A stretch of DNA of 42,198 nucleotides from Candidatus Doudnabacteria bacterium RIFCSPHIGHO2_01_FULL_46_14 (GCA_001779925.1 MFEK01000006.1:38201-80398); one strand, 5' to 3'. Shown: positions 23,405-30,766, counted from the stretch's first letter. The notes: generated from the sequence alone by a model not told the origin. Made by a program: numbers and translations.

Positions 23405-23800
23405 TCATAGGGCCAACCATTTAGCTCGCTGTTTCTCGGACATTTCGGCTATCAGATCAGTGGCCCATCGAATTATCGTTTCGATTCTGACAGGCCTTTG
23501 CAGTATGCATTGTCTTATGTCTCCACTGATCAGCCTCCGTCCTTTTGAGGCAGGGCCGATTTCATCGTTGCGAATAATGAAAGTCGTGCACTTTTTTCCA
23601 GCTCGCTCTTCCACCAGATGCATATCAAGCGTGAAGTGGCAACGGTTCCGATAAGTTTCTTCCAGAGAATTGCCGTCGTCAATTGGTATCTCTTTCAATC
23701 GGAACCTGGATCGGCCCAGCTTGATAATCGCGCCTTCAAGTTTTCCATGGTAAGTCGGACTGCAATCGCAAATACCGATCCGTAATTCGAGGATTTTCAT
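23405..23800 (-). CDS. Hypothetical protein, orphan
   Basis: 131 residues from ATG 23800, preceded by AGGAGG. N-terminus MKILELRIGICDCSPTYHGKLEGAIIKLG is beta-rich with several Cys and His. The middle has RCHFTLDMHLVEE and CTTFIIRNDEIGP; the C-terminus is helical (IIRWATDLIAEMSEKQRAKWLAL). No known motif. Promoter TTGGTA-17-TATAAT lies at 23855-23827, with the -10 box overlapping the stop codon of the upstream glycosyltransferase gene, and a terminator follows. It is therefore a monocistronic unit of the orphan class. Confidence 0.65.
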   Translation of the reverse strand: MKILELRIGICDCSPTYHGKLEGAIIKLGRSRFRLKEIPIDDGNSLEETYRNRCHFTLDMHLVEERAGKKCTTFIIRNDEIGPASKGRRLISGDIRQCILQRPVRIETIIRWATDLIAEMSEKQRAKWLAL

Positions 23801-23826
23801 GCTCGCCTCCTGACTGATTTGTGAAA

Positions 23827-23855
23827 ATTATACCCTAGCTTTAACGCAATACCAA
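23827..23855 (-). promoter_or_regulatory. Promoter of the minus-strand orphan
   Basis: TTGGTA (23855-23850), 17-base spacer, TATAAT (23832-23827). The -10 box overlaps the preceding gene's TAA. Confidence 0.6.
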
Positions 23856-24682
23856 ATTAACCCCAAAACGCCCTTTGAAACCCTTACAACACGCCAGGGC
23901 TGGGTGAGGAGGCGCCAGAGCCATTCCAGGCCTAAATTTCGCCAAATTTGGGGCGCTAGCGGCACTTTAGAAGCCATGTAATCAAATGTGCCGCCGAGGC
24001 CGATGGCGAGTTTTACCTTCAATTTGGGCAGGTTCTCAGCAATCCATTTTTCTTGGGCAACCGGGCCAAGGGCGACGAAGAGGAAGTCGGCTTGGGAGGA
24101 ATTAATTCTTTCGATAATATCACCCCCACCTTTATCCTCCCCCCTCAAGGGGGAGGAAGTAGAAGATTTAGGAGGAGAAAAAGTGCCGGCGATTTTGAGA
24201 TTTGGAAATTTTGATTTCAATTTGTCCGCAGCGAGATCGGCAGTATTTCCAAAGCCGCCGAGAAGAAAAACCGAGTGTCCCCTATCAACCGCAAGCTTGG
24301 TGAGGTCCCAGATAAAATCCGAGCCGGAGATTTTTTCAGGGATGGGACTGCGCAGACTTTGAGGATTGAAAATAATCGCGAGCAAGCTTGCAATTAACTT
24401 CAAAAGTTTGCGACCTCTTCCTTGATCCCTCCCCGGGACTGGGGAGGGAAATAAAGACAAATAATGTGCTGCCCACAAAACTCCAATGCCGTCTGGAAGG
24501 GAAAAGGTCGCGGAATTTAATATATCCCTGAATCCATTGTCTTTTTGAGCTCGGACAATCATTTCTGAATATGGAGTGACAATGAAAATTCTTTGCTGTT
24601 CGGTAAGGAGTTTTTTAATGAGAAAAATTATCGTGTTTTTTGTGTCAGCATTAACGCCAACTCCGAGAACGTCAATTTTCAT
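23828..24682 (-). CDS. WecG/TagA/CpsF family glycosyltransferase
   Basis: A GT26 enzyme, 284 residues, of the family that transfers ManNAc or ManNAcA to lipid-linked GlcNAc during wall or capsule polymer synthesis. Family motifs: VDVLGVGVNADTKN-like start, FIVTPYSEMIVRAQKD, LPDGIGVLWAAHYL, ISGSDFIWDLTKLAVDRGHSVFLLGG, and ALGPVAQEKWIAEN with LAIGLGGTFDYMASKVPLAPQIWRNLGLEWLWRLL. Two palindromic repeats code Pro/Gly-rich inserts in the middle (24120-24158 and 24411-24452). It overlaps thpR upstream by 4 bases. It probably works with the sugar transferase set at 2648-7381, although it is not in that operon. Confidence 0.9.
   Translation of the reverse strand: MKIDVLGVGVNADTKNTIIFLIKKLLTEQQRIFIVTPYSEMIVRAQKDNGFRDILNSATFSLPDGIGVLWAAHYLSLFPSPVPGRDQGRGRKLLKLIASLLAIIFNPQSLRSPIPEKISGSDFIWDLTKLAVDRGHSVFLLGGFGNTADLAADKLKSKFPNLKIAGTFSPPKSSTSSPLRGEDKGGGDIIERINSSQADFLFVALGPVAQEKWIAENLPKLKVKLAIGLGGTFDYMASKVPLAPQIWRNLGLEWLWRLLTQPWRVVRVSKGVLGLIWYCVKARV
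24120..24158. repeat. GC-rich palindromic repeat inside the WecG-like gene (copy 1)
   Basis: CCTCCCCCCTCAAGGGGGAGG core; in frame, coding SSPLRGEDKGGG. Confidence 0.7.
24411..24452. repeat. GC-rich palindromic repeat inside the WecG-like gene (copy 2)
   Basis: CCCTCCCCGGGACTGGGGAGGG core; in frame, coding FPSPVPGRDQGRGRK. Confidence 0.7.
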
Positions 24683-25200
24683 GCCAGCGGAAAGCTTTCG
24701 ATCAGCCGGTGAGTCGCACTGCCTGGGGTCAGCTCGCTTTCGTAGAGATTAATCTTGTCCGCAACAAATTCTTTTTGCGAAAAATTTTCAATCACCGGCC
24801 GCATGTTGCGGCCGGTTTTGGATCGGGCAAGCAGGATGTGAGGCATATAGCTGCGGCGTTCTCGTTTACCGAGACGCGCGCCTTTCAGTTTATCTTTGAG
24901 TTCGTCCTGAAGACTGGCAAGTGTTTCATTGTCCTCCGGCAGGAGCCACAGCATGTCGCGCGAAGGCTCAACCTCAGCCAGTTTTATATTGAACGGCTGA
25001 TAAAGTGCGGCAACTTGTTTCAGCACCAATCTTGCCTCCTCGATTCGTTCGGGTTTGAGCTCTCCTAAGAAATTCAAAGTAATGTGAAAATTTTTAGGAT
25101 TTGCCCATTTGATCCAATAGATATCATGATGCGCCAGCCGTCCCAGGTATTCCTTGACCGAATTCGGCAGATCAATGCTGACAAAACAACGAGAAGTCAT
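24679..25200 (-). CDS. thpR: RNA 2',3'-cyclic phosphodiesterase
   Basis: A 173-residue 2H-phosphoesterase that opens 2',3'-cyclic phosphates at RNA ends. The first motif is FHITLNFLGEL with His39-x-Thr. The second is PHILLARSK with His121, but the usual Thr/Ser two positions later is Leu123, so the second half-site departs from the HxT consensus. Length and the RCFVSIDLP start are typical of the family. The stop overlaps the ATG of the WecG-like gene. The upstream region contains palindromic repeats at 25211-25317. Confidence 0.88.
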   Translation of the reverse strand: MTSRCFVSIDLPNSVKEYLGRLAHHDIYWIKWANPKNFHITLNFLGELKPERIEEARLVLKQVAALYQPFNIKLAEVEPSRDMLWLLPEDNETLASLQDELKDKLKGARLGKRERRSYMPHILLARSKTGRNMRPVIENFSQKEFVADKINLYESELTPGSATHRLIESFPLA

Positions 25201-25210
25201 AACCTTGCAA

Positions 25211-25317
25211 CTCTCTCCTGTCGAGGAGAGAGTTCCGCCGTACTCGGCGGGAGAGAGATCGAACGGCCATCTACCCCTCCTGCCCTGTGGGCATCCTCCC
25301 CTCTCAAGGAGAGGTTA
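25211..25317. repeat. Cluster of palindromic repeats between thpR and priA
   Basis: CTCTCTCCTG/TCGAGGAGAGAG, CCGCCGTACTCGGCGG, and CTCCCCTCTCAAGGAGAGG lie in series. This is the intergenic counterpart of the copies found inside genes. Confidence 0.7.
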
Positions 25318-25339
25318 AGTTGATTGCATCTTTTCATGC

Positions 25340-25345
25340 TAGAAT
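25340..25345 (+). promoter_or_regulatory. Extended -10 box of priA
   Basis: TGCTAGAAT, ending nine bases before ATG 25355; no Shine-Dalgarno. Confidence 0.5.
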
Positions 25346-25354
25346 TATAACAGA

Positions 25355-27406
25355 ATGAGTAATTTCAAGCGCGTCATCAATATCATACCCTTGACCTCAG
25401 TGAATTTGGGCAGTACCCAAATTTTTACTTATTTGGTGCCCTTGAACCTTCATGACCATCTGCGTCCCGGACAGCTCGTGCGCGTGCCTTTCGGCGGCAG
25501 GCGCTTGATTCTAGGTCTGGTGTCTTCAGTGGAAATGCACCGTTTGCCCAAAGAAGCCAAAGGTCTCAAAGAAGTGACAGAGCTAATTGGCGCGACTCCG
25601 GTCCTCACGGAAAAACACATTGCACTGGCGAACTGGATCGCCAAATATTATGTTACGCCCCTGGGTCTGGTTGTGAAAGCCATGCTCCCGAAATTTGTGA
25701 AGAAAAACAAGGACCCGCAGATTACCGGCTATGAGAAATTTAACCCGGACTATATACTCACTGACTATCAAAAGAACGCGGTATCGGAAATAACGCGCGC
25801 GCTCGGCTCGCCGAGTACCATCTTGCTGCACGGCATCACCGGTTCCGGGAAAACAGAGGTGTATATGCAGGTTATTGAGCGGGTGTTGTTCGCCGGCAAG
25901 CAAGTCATTATCCTGGTTCCGGAGATATCTCTCACGACACAAGCTATCGAAAGATTTGCCAGGCGTTTTGGAATCGAGAGAATCGCGCTTTTGCACAGCA
26001 AGCTTCGCGATTCGGAGCGGTTGTTTATGTGGCAGAAAATCTGGGAAAATGAAAAGCAGATCATTATTGGGCCGAGATCTGCGGTGTTTGCGCCAGTGCA
26101 GGATTTGGGGTTGATTATTATGGACGAAGAGCACGACCCTTCGTTCAAGCAGTATGACCAGCATCCGAAATATCATGCGCGTGAGGTAGCCGGAAAATTA
26201 TCCGAGTTGTGGATCTGTCCGCTGATCCTGGGTGATGCCACGCCGTCGATCACCAGTTATTTTAACGTGGCCTCGAATATTGATCAGGCCTCGATGAGCC
26301 GAGGCGAGACTGGTGGCAAATCGATTCTACTTACTCTTCCCCATCGGATTATGGCTGATGTGGGGCTACCCAAAGTACGAGTTGTGGATATGAGGAAAGA
26401 ACTCGCGGCCAAGAATTTTTCTATTTTCAGCGAAGCGCTGAAAGCGGAAATGATCATGAAGCTCAAACAGAATAAACAGATTATTTTATTTTTGAACCGC
26501 CGCGGCTCAGCAACGTTTATAATGTGTCGGGACTGCGCTTATGTCAGCACTTGTGAGCATTGCCAGGTGCCGCTTGTCTATCACCTCACCACTCAAAGCC
26601 TGGTTTGCCACCACTGCGCCCGGAACTATGATATCCCGACAGCTTGTCCGGCGTGCGGCGGAGCAAGGATAAAATATTTTGGGATCGGTACCGAAGCAGT
26701 GGAAGAAGGGCTTAAAAAATTCCTGAAAGAAGAGCTTAAGGACAAAGAGCTCCCCCTGATCGTGCGGATGGATCGCGATTCGACCGCAGTGGCGGGGGCT
26801 CACAAACAAATCTACGATGACTGGACTGCCGGCCGGACGCGAATCCTTATAGGCACGCAGATGATTTCAAAAGGCTGGGATGTGTCACGCGTTGGGCTTG
26901 TAGGAATAATTACCGCTGACACCATACTGCATTTGCCGGATTACCGTTCCAATGAGCGGACGTTTCAAATGCTTACCCAGGTCGCAGGCAGAGCGGGTCG
27001 CGGCAGTGACCCCGGTGTGGTTGTCTTGCAGACTTATAACCCGGAGAATTTTGCCATTCAGGCTGCCAAACTACATGATTATCAGGGATTTTTTGCCCGC
27101 GAAATCGAGGTAAGAAAGAAATTCGGGTACCCGCCATTTACGCGCCTCATAAAACTGGTGTTCAGCCATCCTGATCGGGAAAAAGCCCTCGCTCTTTCCG
27201 AACGTGCAGTAAATTTGTTAAGGCAGGAAGGTTCTCCCGGCATAGAAATCATTGGCCCTATCCCCTCTTTTATAATGCGACTGCGCGGGCGTTTCCGTTT
27301 CCAGGTAATATTGAAGAGTGTGGCAAACGTTGATTTCGATTTTTATCCGCTGCTGGCAAAACTGGCAGACGCGGATATTGATATTGATCCGGAAAGCTTG
27401 CTGTAG
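25355..27406 (+). CDS. priA: Primosomal protein N' (PriA helicase)
   Basis: A 683-residue SF2 helicase that reloads replication at stalled forks. N-terminal 3'-DNA-binding domain (residues 1-115), then Walker A GITGSGKTE (160-168), IIMDEEHDPSF (DEAH-type box), the zinc site CRDCAYVSTCEHCQVP ... CHHCARNY ... CPACGG, and helicase motifs IGTQMISKGWDVSRVGLVGI and FQMLTQVAGRAGR. The C-terminal domain is present. All motifs look intact. The ATG at 25355 fits the -10 box above. Stands alone, with no operon partner on its 3' side. Confidence 0.96.
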   Translation: MSNFKRVINIIPLTSVNLGSTQIFTYLVPLNLHDHLRPGQLVRVPFGGRRLILGLVSSVEMHRLPKEAKGLKEVTELIGATPVLTEKHIALANWIAKYYVTPLGLVVKAMLPKFVKKNKDPQITGYEKFNPDYILTDYQKNAVSEITRALGSPSTILLHGITGSGKTEVYMQVIERVLFAGKQVIILVPEISLTTQAIERFARRFGIERIALLHSKLRDSERLFMWQKIWENEKQIIIGPRSAVFAPVQDLGLIIMDEEHDPSFKQYDQHPKYHAREVAGKLSELWICPLILGDATPSITSYFNVASNIDQASMSRGETGGKSILLTLPHRIMADVGLPKVRVVDMRKELAAKNFSIFSEALKAEMIMKLKQNKQIILFLNRRGSATFIMCRDCAYVSTCEHCQVPLVYHLTTQSLVCHHCARNYDIPTACPACGGARIKYFGIGTEAVEEGLKKFLKEELKDKELPLIVRMDRDSTAVAGAHKQIYDDWTAGRTRILIGTQMISKGWDVSRVGLVGIITADTILHLPDYRSNERTFQMLTQVAGRAGRGSDPGVVVLQTYNPENFAIQAAKLHDYQGFFAREIEVRKKFGYPPFTRLIKLVFSHPDREKALALSERAVNLLRQEGSPGIEIIGPIPSFIMRLRGRFRFQVILKSVANVDFDFYPLLAKLADADIDIDPESLL

Positions 27407-27511
27407 AATTTTTTATATACTTAATTTCTACATAAGTACCAATGTCTAATTTGGAAATTTGGATTTTACGCCATTATTTTAGGTCAATTAGAAATTAGTA
27501 ATTAGAAATTG
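27407..27511. repeat. AT-rich repeat region before def
   Basis: Interrupted copies of TAATTTCTA and their complements (TTAGAAATTA), for example around 27423, 27449 and 27489-27508, form weak foldbacks. No gene. Confidence 0.4.
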
Positions 27512-27517
27512 TATACT
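27512..27517 (+). promoter_or_regulatory. -10 box TATACT of def
   Basis: It ends six bases before ATG 27524, consistent with a leaderless message. Confidence 0.5.
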
Positions 27518-27523
27518 GAACGC

Positions 27524-27988
27524 ATGCCCAAAACCCTTCGCCTACATACCCTTTCCCAGGATGAAGCAATCCTCCGAGCACCAAACATCGAGCTCACTTT
27601 TCCTTTGAGTAAAGACGTTCTTGAGCTTATCGAAGACATGAAGGTGACTGTAAAGAAAGCTCCGGGTATCGGCCTGGCTGCGCCGCAAGTGGGCGCAAAT
27701 CTGATGCTCGCCATTATTCATTTAGAAGAGTTTGGTATCGAGGCGTTTGCGCTAATCAATCCAAAGGTCATTTCGCGGTCAATAAAAAAGACCGCTATGG
27801 AGGAAGGCTGTCTTTCGATACCAAAAGTTTTCGGCCAGGTCAAGCGTCCTGCCAAGGTTGAGGTCACAGGGTATACCCAGGAAGGACGTAAGGTTCACAT
27901 TAAGGGCGGGAAATTACTGGCCAAAGTGCTGCAGCACGAGATCGATCATTTGAACGGAATTTTGATTGCAGATAAATTTGAGAAATAA
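27524..27988 (+). CDS. def: Peptide deformylase
   Basis: A metalloenzyme that removes the formyl group from nascent proteins. The 154-residue protein has motif 1 GIGLAAPQVG (48-57), motif 2 EEGCLSIP with metal ligand Cys96, and motif 3 QHEIDHLNGIL with His138, Glu139 and His142. All are intact. The start is ATG 27524; a TTG 15 bases earlier is inside the promoter. A hairpin terminator follows. It is not adjacent to fmt (methionyl-tRNA formyltransferase), but fmt lies about 540 bases away, with only a minus-strand gene between. Confidence 0.95.
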   Translation: MPKTLRLHTLSQDEAILRAPNIELTFPLSKDVLELIEDMKVTVKKAPGIGLAAPQVGANLMLAIIHLEEFGIEAFALINPKVISRSIKKTAMEEGCLSIPKVFGQVKRPAKVEVTGYTQEGRKVHIKGGKLLAKVLQHEIDHLNGILIADKFEK

Positions 27989-27990
27989 AA

Positions 27991-28014
27991 AAACGCGGTT
28001 TCAAAACCGCGTTT
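27991..28014. terminator. Bidirectional terminator between convergent genes
   Basis: AAACGCGGTTT (27991-28001) and AAACCGCGTTT (28004-28014), with A/T runs on both sides. It serves def and the convergent secreted-protein gene. Confidence 0.8.
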
Positions 28015-28026
28015 AGTTTAATAACT

Positions 28027-28482
28027 TTATTCTTCAGTAGTCGAGCCCGCGACATTGCTGAAGGTATTGCCGGTCGGGTACAAGGCGAGCTGGGCAGAGT
28101 CTGTGGTGACCAGGTGGTTAAACGAGTACCCTCTGCTCGTAAATGACAAGATGGAGCTAAACGGCCGTTTCTGTCCGCTTTTGATTAAATAAACAGTAGC
28201 GCTGTTTTTAGCTTTGACAAGTGTGCCTTCGGGTAATGTCATCACAGCTCCGGTGGGGAGCATGAGATCGGCATCGGTCGCTGCTCTTACCTGGGAAAAA
28301 TTAAAACCATGTGCAAAAAATACTTCTGCGTTCGAAAACGGCCTTTTTTGGCCAAGGTAATTGGTATAATAAACCGTACCCTTATCTAGGAACAAATCCC
28401 CCGCCGCAGCACTTGTTGTATTTGCGCTAAAAAACAGAACAGCAACTAGGATTAAAAATGTTTTTACTGTATTCTTATTCAT
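28027..28482 (-). CDS. Secreted protein with tandem KRPF repeats
   Basis: 151 residues from ATG 28482. A signal peptide (MNKNTVKTFLILVAVLFFSANTTSA read in two pieces: basic N-region then hydrophobic core) ends near residue 25. The mature part is two copies of a roughly 50-residue unit: VYYTNYLGQKRPFSNAEVFF...LMLPTGAV and VYLIKSGQKRPFSSILSF...LALYPTGN. Each has a QKRPF core and an LPTG/YPTG ending. Such KRPF repeats occur in surface or secreted proteins of Patescibacteria; their ligand is unknown to me. The LPTG strings fall inside the repeat and are not followed by a membrane anchor, so they are not sortase signals. Promoter and operator-like palindrome precede it. Confidence 0.75.
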   Translation of the reverse strand: MNKNTVKTFLILVAVLFFSANTTSAAAGDLFLDKGTVYYTNYLGQKRPFSNAEVFFAHGFNFSQVRAATDADLMLPTGAVMTLPEGTLVKAKNSATVYLIKSGQKRPFSSILSFTSRGYSFNHLVTTDSAQLALYPTGNTFSNVAGSTTEE

Positions 28483-28505
28483 GTGGTTATTGTAATGATA
28501 ACCAC
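28483..28505. promoter_or_regulatory. Operator-like palindrome at the secreted repeat gene
   Basis: GTGGTTAT (28483-28490) and ATAACCAC (28498-28505), spaced by seven bases. It covers the predicted start site and ends one base before the ATG, an arrangement expected of a repressor site. Confidence 0.5.
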
Positions 28506-28507
28506 GT

Positions 28508-28536
28508 ATATTATCAAATTTTTGGTCACATGTCAA
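28508..28536 (-). promoter_or_regulatory. Consensus promoter of the secreted repeat gene
   Basis: TTGACA (28536-28531), 17-base spacer, TAATAT (28513-28508) with TG before it. The -35 box overlaps the start of fmt. Confidence 0.8.
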
Positions 28537-29540
28537 GGATTAGTGTAATATTTTTTGGAACTTCAGATTTTGCCGTGCCGGCTTTAAAAAAGCTTGCCGC
28601 TGATTCCAGATATCAAATAATCGAGGTAGTCACTCAGCCAGACAAGCCTGCCGGGCGAAAGCAAGAGTTGCACTCCTCCCCTATTAAGGTTGAGGCAGAA
28701 AAATTGGGATTAAAAATCCTTCAACCCCCCCGCCTTTCCTCCCCTACTAGGGAGGAGGAAAAAGAAAGTATTTTCCCTCCCCTCGATGGGGAGGGTTCGG
28801 GAGGGGTGGATCTCTTCATCGTGGCCTCCTACGGAAAAATAATCCCGAAAAGCGTGCTTGATATTCCAAAACATGGCACGCTAAATATTCATCCTTCTTT
28901 ACTTCCGAAATACCGCGGTCCGTCCCCTATTCAGGTGGCGATTCTAAATGGCGACACTGAAACAGGCGTGACTATAATAAAGCTTGATGAGGAGATGGAT
29001 CATGGGCCGATAGTGGCACAGCGAATATTGAGTGTCGAATCGGGAATATTGTATAAGACATTGCATAATCGATTGGCTGAAGCGGGTGCAACACTATTAC
29101 TTGAATGTTTGTCCGATTATATTTCTGAAAAGACCAAGCCTACGGCACAAGATCATTCAAAAGCGACTTTCACTAAAATTATTACCAAAGATGACGGCAG
29201 AATTAATTGGCAGGATTCCGTTGAAGAAATTGATAGGCAAATTCGCGCCTATGAAAACTGGCCGGTGGCATGGACGACTCTGGATGGCAAAAAGTTAAAA
29301 ATTTTCGATGCAGCGCCATATAACCCCTCCCAACCTCCCCTTAGCTTAAGGGGAGGGGTCCCCCCTCTTAATCTAAGAGGGGGTGAGGGGGAGTTATTTT
29401 TAGCTGGGAAAGATTTAATTGTGCATTGTGCTCGAGGCAATTTAGAAATAAAAAAACTCCAGCTCGAAGGGGCAAAAAAAATAACCGCACGCGAGTTTGC
29501 GAACGGATACAAAAACCTGCTTGGCAAAGTGATGCAGTAG
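28530..29540 (+). CDS. fmt: Methionyl-tRNA formyltransferase
   Basis: Formylates Met-tRNA for translation initiation. Starting at ATG 28530 the protein has 336 residues: VIFFGTSDFAVPALKKL, VTQPDKPAGRKQELHSSPIK, LFIVASYGKIIPKSVLDIPKHGTLNIHPSLLPKYRGPSPIQVAILNGD (catalytic Asn, His and the downstream Asp in EMDHGPIV). The C-terminal tRNA-binding OB domain follows. Palindromic repeats code two low-complexity inserts: PPRLSSPTREEEKESIFPPLDGEGSGG at 28722-28808 and NPSQPPLSLRGGVPPLNLRGG at 29322-29395. Both lie in loops, so function is probably kept. Its start overlaps the divergent promoter. Confidence 0.94.
   Translation: MSRISVIFFGTSDFAVPALKKLAADSRYQIIEVVTQPDKPAGRKQELHSSPIKVEAEKLGLKILQPPRLSSPTREEEKESIFPPLDGEGSGGVDLFIVASYGKIIPKSVLDIPKHGTLNIHPSLLPKYRGPSPIQVAILNGDTETGVTIIKLDEEMDHGPIVAQRILSVESGILYKTLHNRLAEAGATLLLECLSDYISEKTKPTAQDHSKATFTKIITKDDGRINWQDSVEEIDRQIRAYENWPVAWTTLDGKKLKIFDAAPYNPSQPPLSLRGGVPPLNLRGGEGELFLAGKDLIVHCARGNLEIKKLQLEGAKKITAREFANGYKNLLGKVMQ
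28722..28808. repeat. Two palindromic repeats inside fmt (N-terminal domain)
   Basis: CCTCCCCTACTAGGGAGG and CCCTCCCCTCGATGGGGAGG in series; in frame. Confidence 0.75.
29322..29395. repeat. Two palindromic repeats inside fmt (C-terminal part)
   Basis: CCTCCCCTTAGCTTAAGGGGAGG and CCCCCTCTTAATCTAAGAGGGGG. The peptide PPLxLRGG is read from each and recurs in mnmA. Confidence 0.8.
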
Positions 29541-29549
29541 GGCTATAAT
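29521..29549 (+). promoter_or_regulatory. Promoter of the small DNA-binding-like protein
   Basis: TTGGCA (29521-29526), 17-base spacer, TATAAT (29544-29549). The -35 box is in the last codons of fmt. Confidence 0.7.
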
Positions 29550-29576
29550 AGCGAAAACACAGCAACAGGAGGTTAT

Positions 29577-29834
29577 ATGGGCGGCAGTTACGCAGCCACA
29601 AAACGCTGGCGGGAGCGATATCCGAAAAAGGATGCACTGCTTAAGGCTTCATATTACAAAAGAAGAAGCGGTAGCAATCTGCGCGAGGGCGAGCCATGGC
29701 TCCCGATAGAACTGGCTCTGATCCGAGATCCAAATAAACCAAGCGATCCTATGATCAGCAGAATGATTGCCCGTTCGATTCGGGCAATTCAAGATATGCG
29801 GAGCATTTTGAAAAATGGCCGCCGCCATTGGTAA
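29577..29834 (+). CDS. Small basic protein, possibly SANT/Myb-like
   Basis: 85 residues; CAGGAGG ends 4 bases before the ATG. The N-terminus is very basic (KRWRERYPKKDALLKASYYKRR). The second half, WLPIELALIRDPNKPSD then ISRMIARSIRAIQDMRSILK, has the Trp, the acidic-helix start and the R-S-x-x-A-I-Q-x-x-R recognition-helix pattern of small SANT/Myb-like DNA-binding domains. This is a pattern match only. It has its own promoter and terminator and lies between fmt and the tRNA-Gln unit. Confidence 0.65.
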   Translation: MGGSYAATKRWRERYPKKDALLKASYYKRRSGSNLREGEPWLPIELALIRDPNKPSDPMISRMIARSIRAIQDMRSILKNGRRHW

Positions 29835-29856
29835 ATACAACCCGTTAGCAACATTT

Positions 29857-29883
29857 GAGGGTTTTCGGGTCCCCTCTTTTTTT
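29857..29883 (+). terminator. Intrinsic terminator
   Basis: GAGGG...CCCCTC followed by seven or more T. Confidence 0.7.
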
Positions 29884-29893
29884 ATTGTCATTA

Positions 29894-29922
29894 TTGAAAA
29901 ATATAGTGCTAAGTGGTATTAT
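29894..29922 (+). promoter_or_regulatory. Promoter of the tRNA-Gln unit
   Basis: TTGAAA (29894-29899), 17-base spacer, TATTAT (29917-29922). The leader to the tRNA is about 58 nt and contains a small hairpin and a D-arm-like segment. Confidence 0.6.
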
Positions 29923-29986
29923 CCAGTTCGTATTCCTCGGTAGCCAAGTGGGCCGCTAGAGGCAGGCAAATAAGCAGTAATTTTGT

Positions 29987-30061
29987 TGGGGAGTAGCCAA
30001 GCGGTAAGGCAACGGACTCTGAATCCGTCATACGAAGGTTCGAATCCTTCCTCCCCAGCCA
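29987..30061 (+). tRNA. tRNA-Gln (anticodon CTG)
   Basis: Acceptor TGGGGAG pairs with CTCCCCA. The D arm is GTAGCCAAGCGGTAAGGCA; the anticodon stem ACGGA/TCCGT holds the loop CTCTGAA with anticodon CTG. The T loop is GGTTCGAATCC. Discriminator G and an encoded CCA end. A protein gene starts 22 bases after it with no clear promoter, so it may be co-transcribed. Confidence 0.95.
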
Positions 30062-30083
30062 CCTTGTATTTTGCAAATCCAAA

Positions 30084-30761
30084 ATGAAAACACTTTCGAT
30101 AATTATTCCCGCTTATAACGAAGAAAAAACTATTGCTAAGATTTTAGAGCAGGTCATAGAGCAGGATACTCCGGATTGGCAAAAAGAAATAATTGTTATC
30201 AATGACGGTTCGCAAGACAAAACCGAAGAAGCTTTGCAGCCGTTTTTGAATTCTATAAAGTATTTGAAAAACGAGACAAACCTCGGCAAGGGTGCGTCTC
30301 TGGCACGAGCGCTTGCTGCTGTTAGTGGCGATGCGGTGATAATCCAGGACGCTGACCTGGAATATCATCCAAAGGAATTCCCGGTCATGCTTGCCGCACT
30401 TTCTGACCCGGCGGTTGATATTGTCTATGGCTCCCGAAATCTCAAGCCCAAGCGGCGCGGCTATCCGCACTATGTGCTTGGAGTGTGGGTTTTGACCAAA
30501 CTCAACAATCTTTTGCACGGTGGCAACCTCACGGACGTCTACACAGGCTACAAGCTTTTCAGAACGCCTGTGGCCAGGTCTTTGGGGATTACCAGCTCGG
30601 GTTTTGAGGTTGAAGCAGAGATCACCATCAAGGCTTTAAAAAAGGGCCTAAACATCAAAGAGGTACCGATTGATTATTTTCCGCGGTCATTTTCGGACGG
30701 AAAAAAAATCGGTTTGTCTGACTGGTTCAAGGGTGTTTACACTATAATCAAGAATAAATAG
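30084..30761 (+). CDS. Glycosyltransferase family 2, dolichyl-phosphate-mannose-synthase-like
   Basis: A 225-residue GT-A transferase. SIIIPAYNEEKTI (5-17), IIVINDGSQDKT, VIIQDADLEYHPKE with the metal-binding DAD, and VYGSRN follow family order. There is no C-terminal membrane domain, so it would be a soluble or peripheral polyprenyl-phosphate sugar synthase. The product could supply the polyprenyl-linked donor for the GT-C-like membrane protein two genes downstream (inference). The SpoU gene follows after 5 bases. Confidence 0.9.
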   Translation: MKTLSIIIPAYNEEKTIAKILEQVIEQDTPDWQKEIIVINDGSQDKTEEALQPFLNSIKYLKNETNLGKGASLARALAAVSGDAVIIQDADLEYHPKEFPVMLAALSDPAVDIVYGSRNLKPKRRGYPHYVLGVWVLTKLNNLLHGGNLTDVYTGYKLFRTPVARSLGITSSGFEVEAEITIKALKKGLNIKEVPIDYFPRSFSDGKKIGLSDWFKGVYTIIKNK

Positions 30762-30766
30762 CCTGC

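Noticed and set aside
25211-25317. CRISPR array
   Set aside because: The repeats are different palindromes without equal-length spacers.
28027-28200. Sortase signals (LPTG) in the secreted repeat protein
   Set aside because: LPTG is part of an internal repeat and is not followed by a hydrophobic segment and basic tail.
29936-29980. Second tRNA gene before tRNA-Gln
   Set aside because: Only a D-arm-like segment is present; there is no acceptor, anticodon or T arm.
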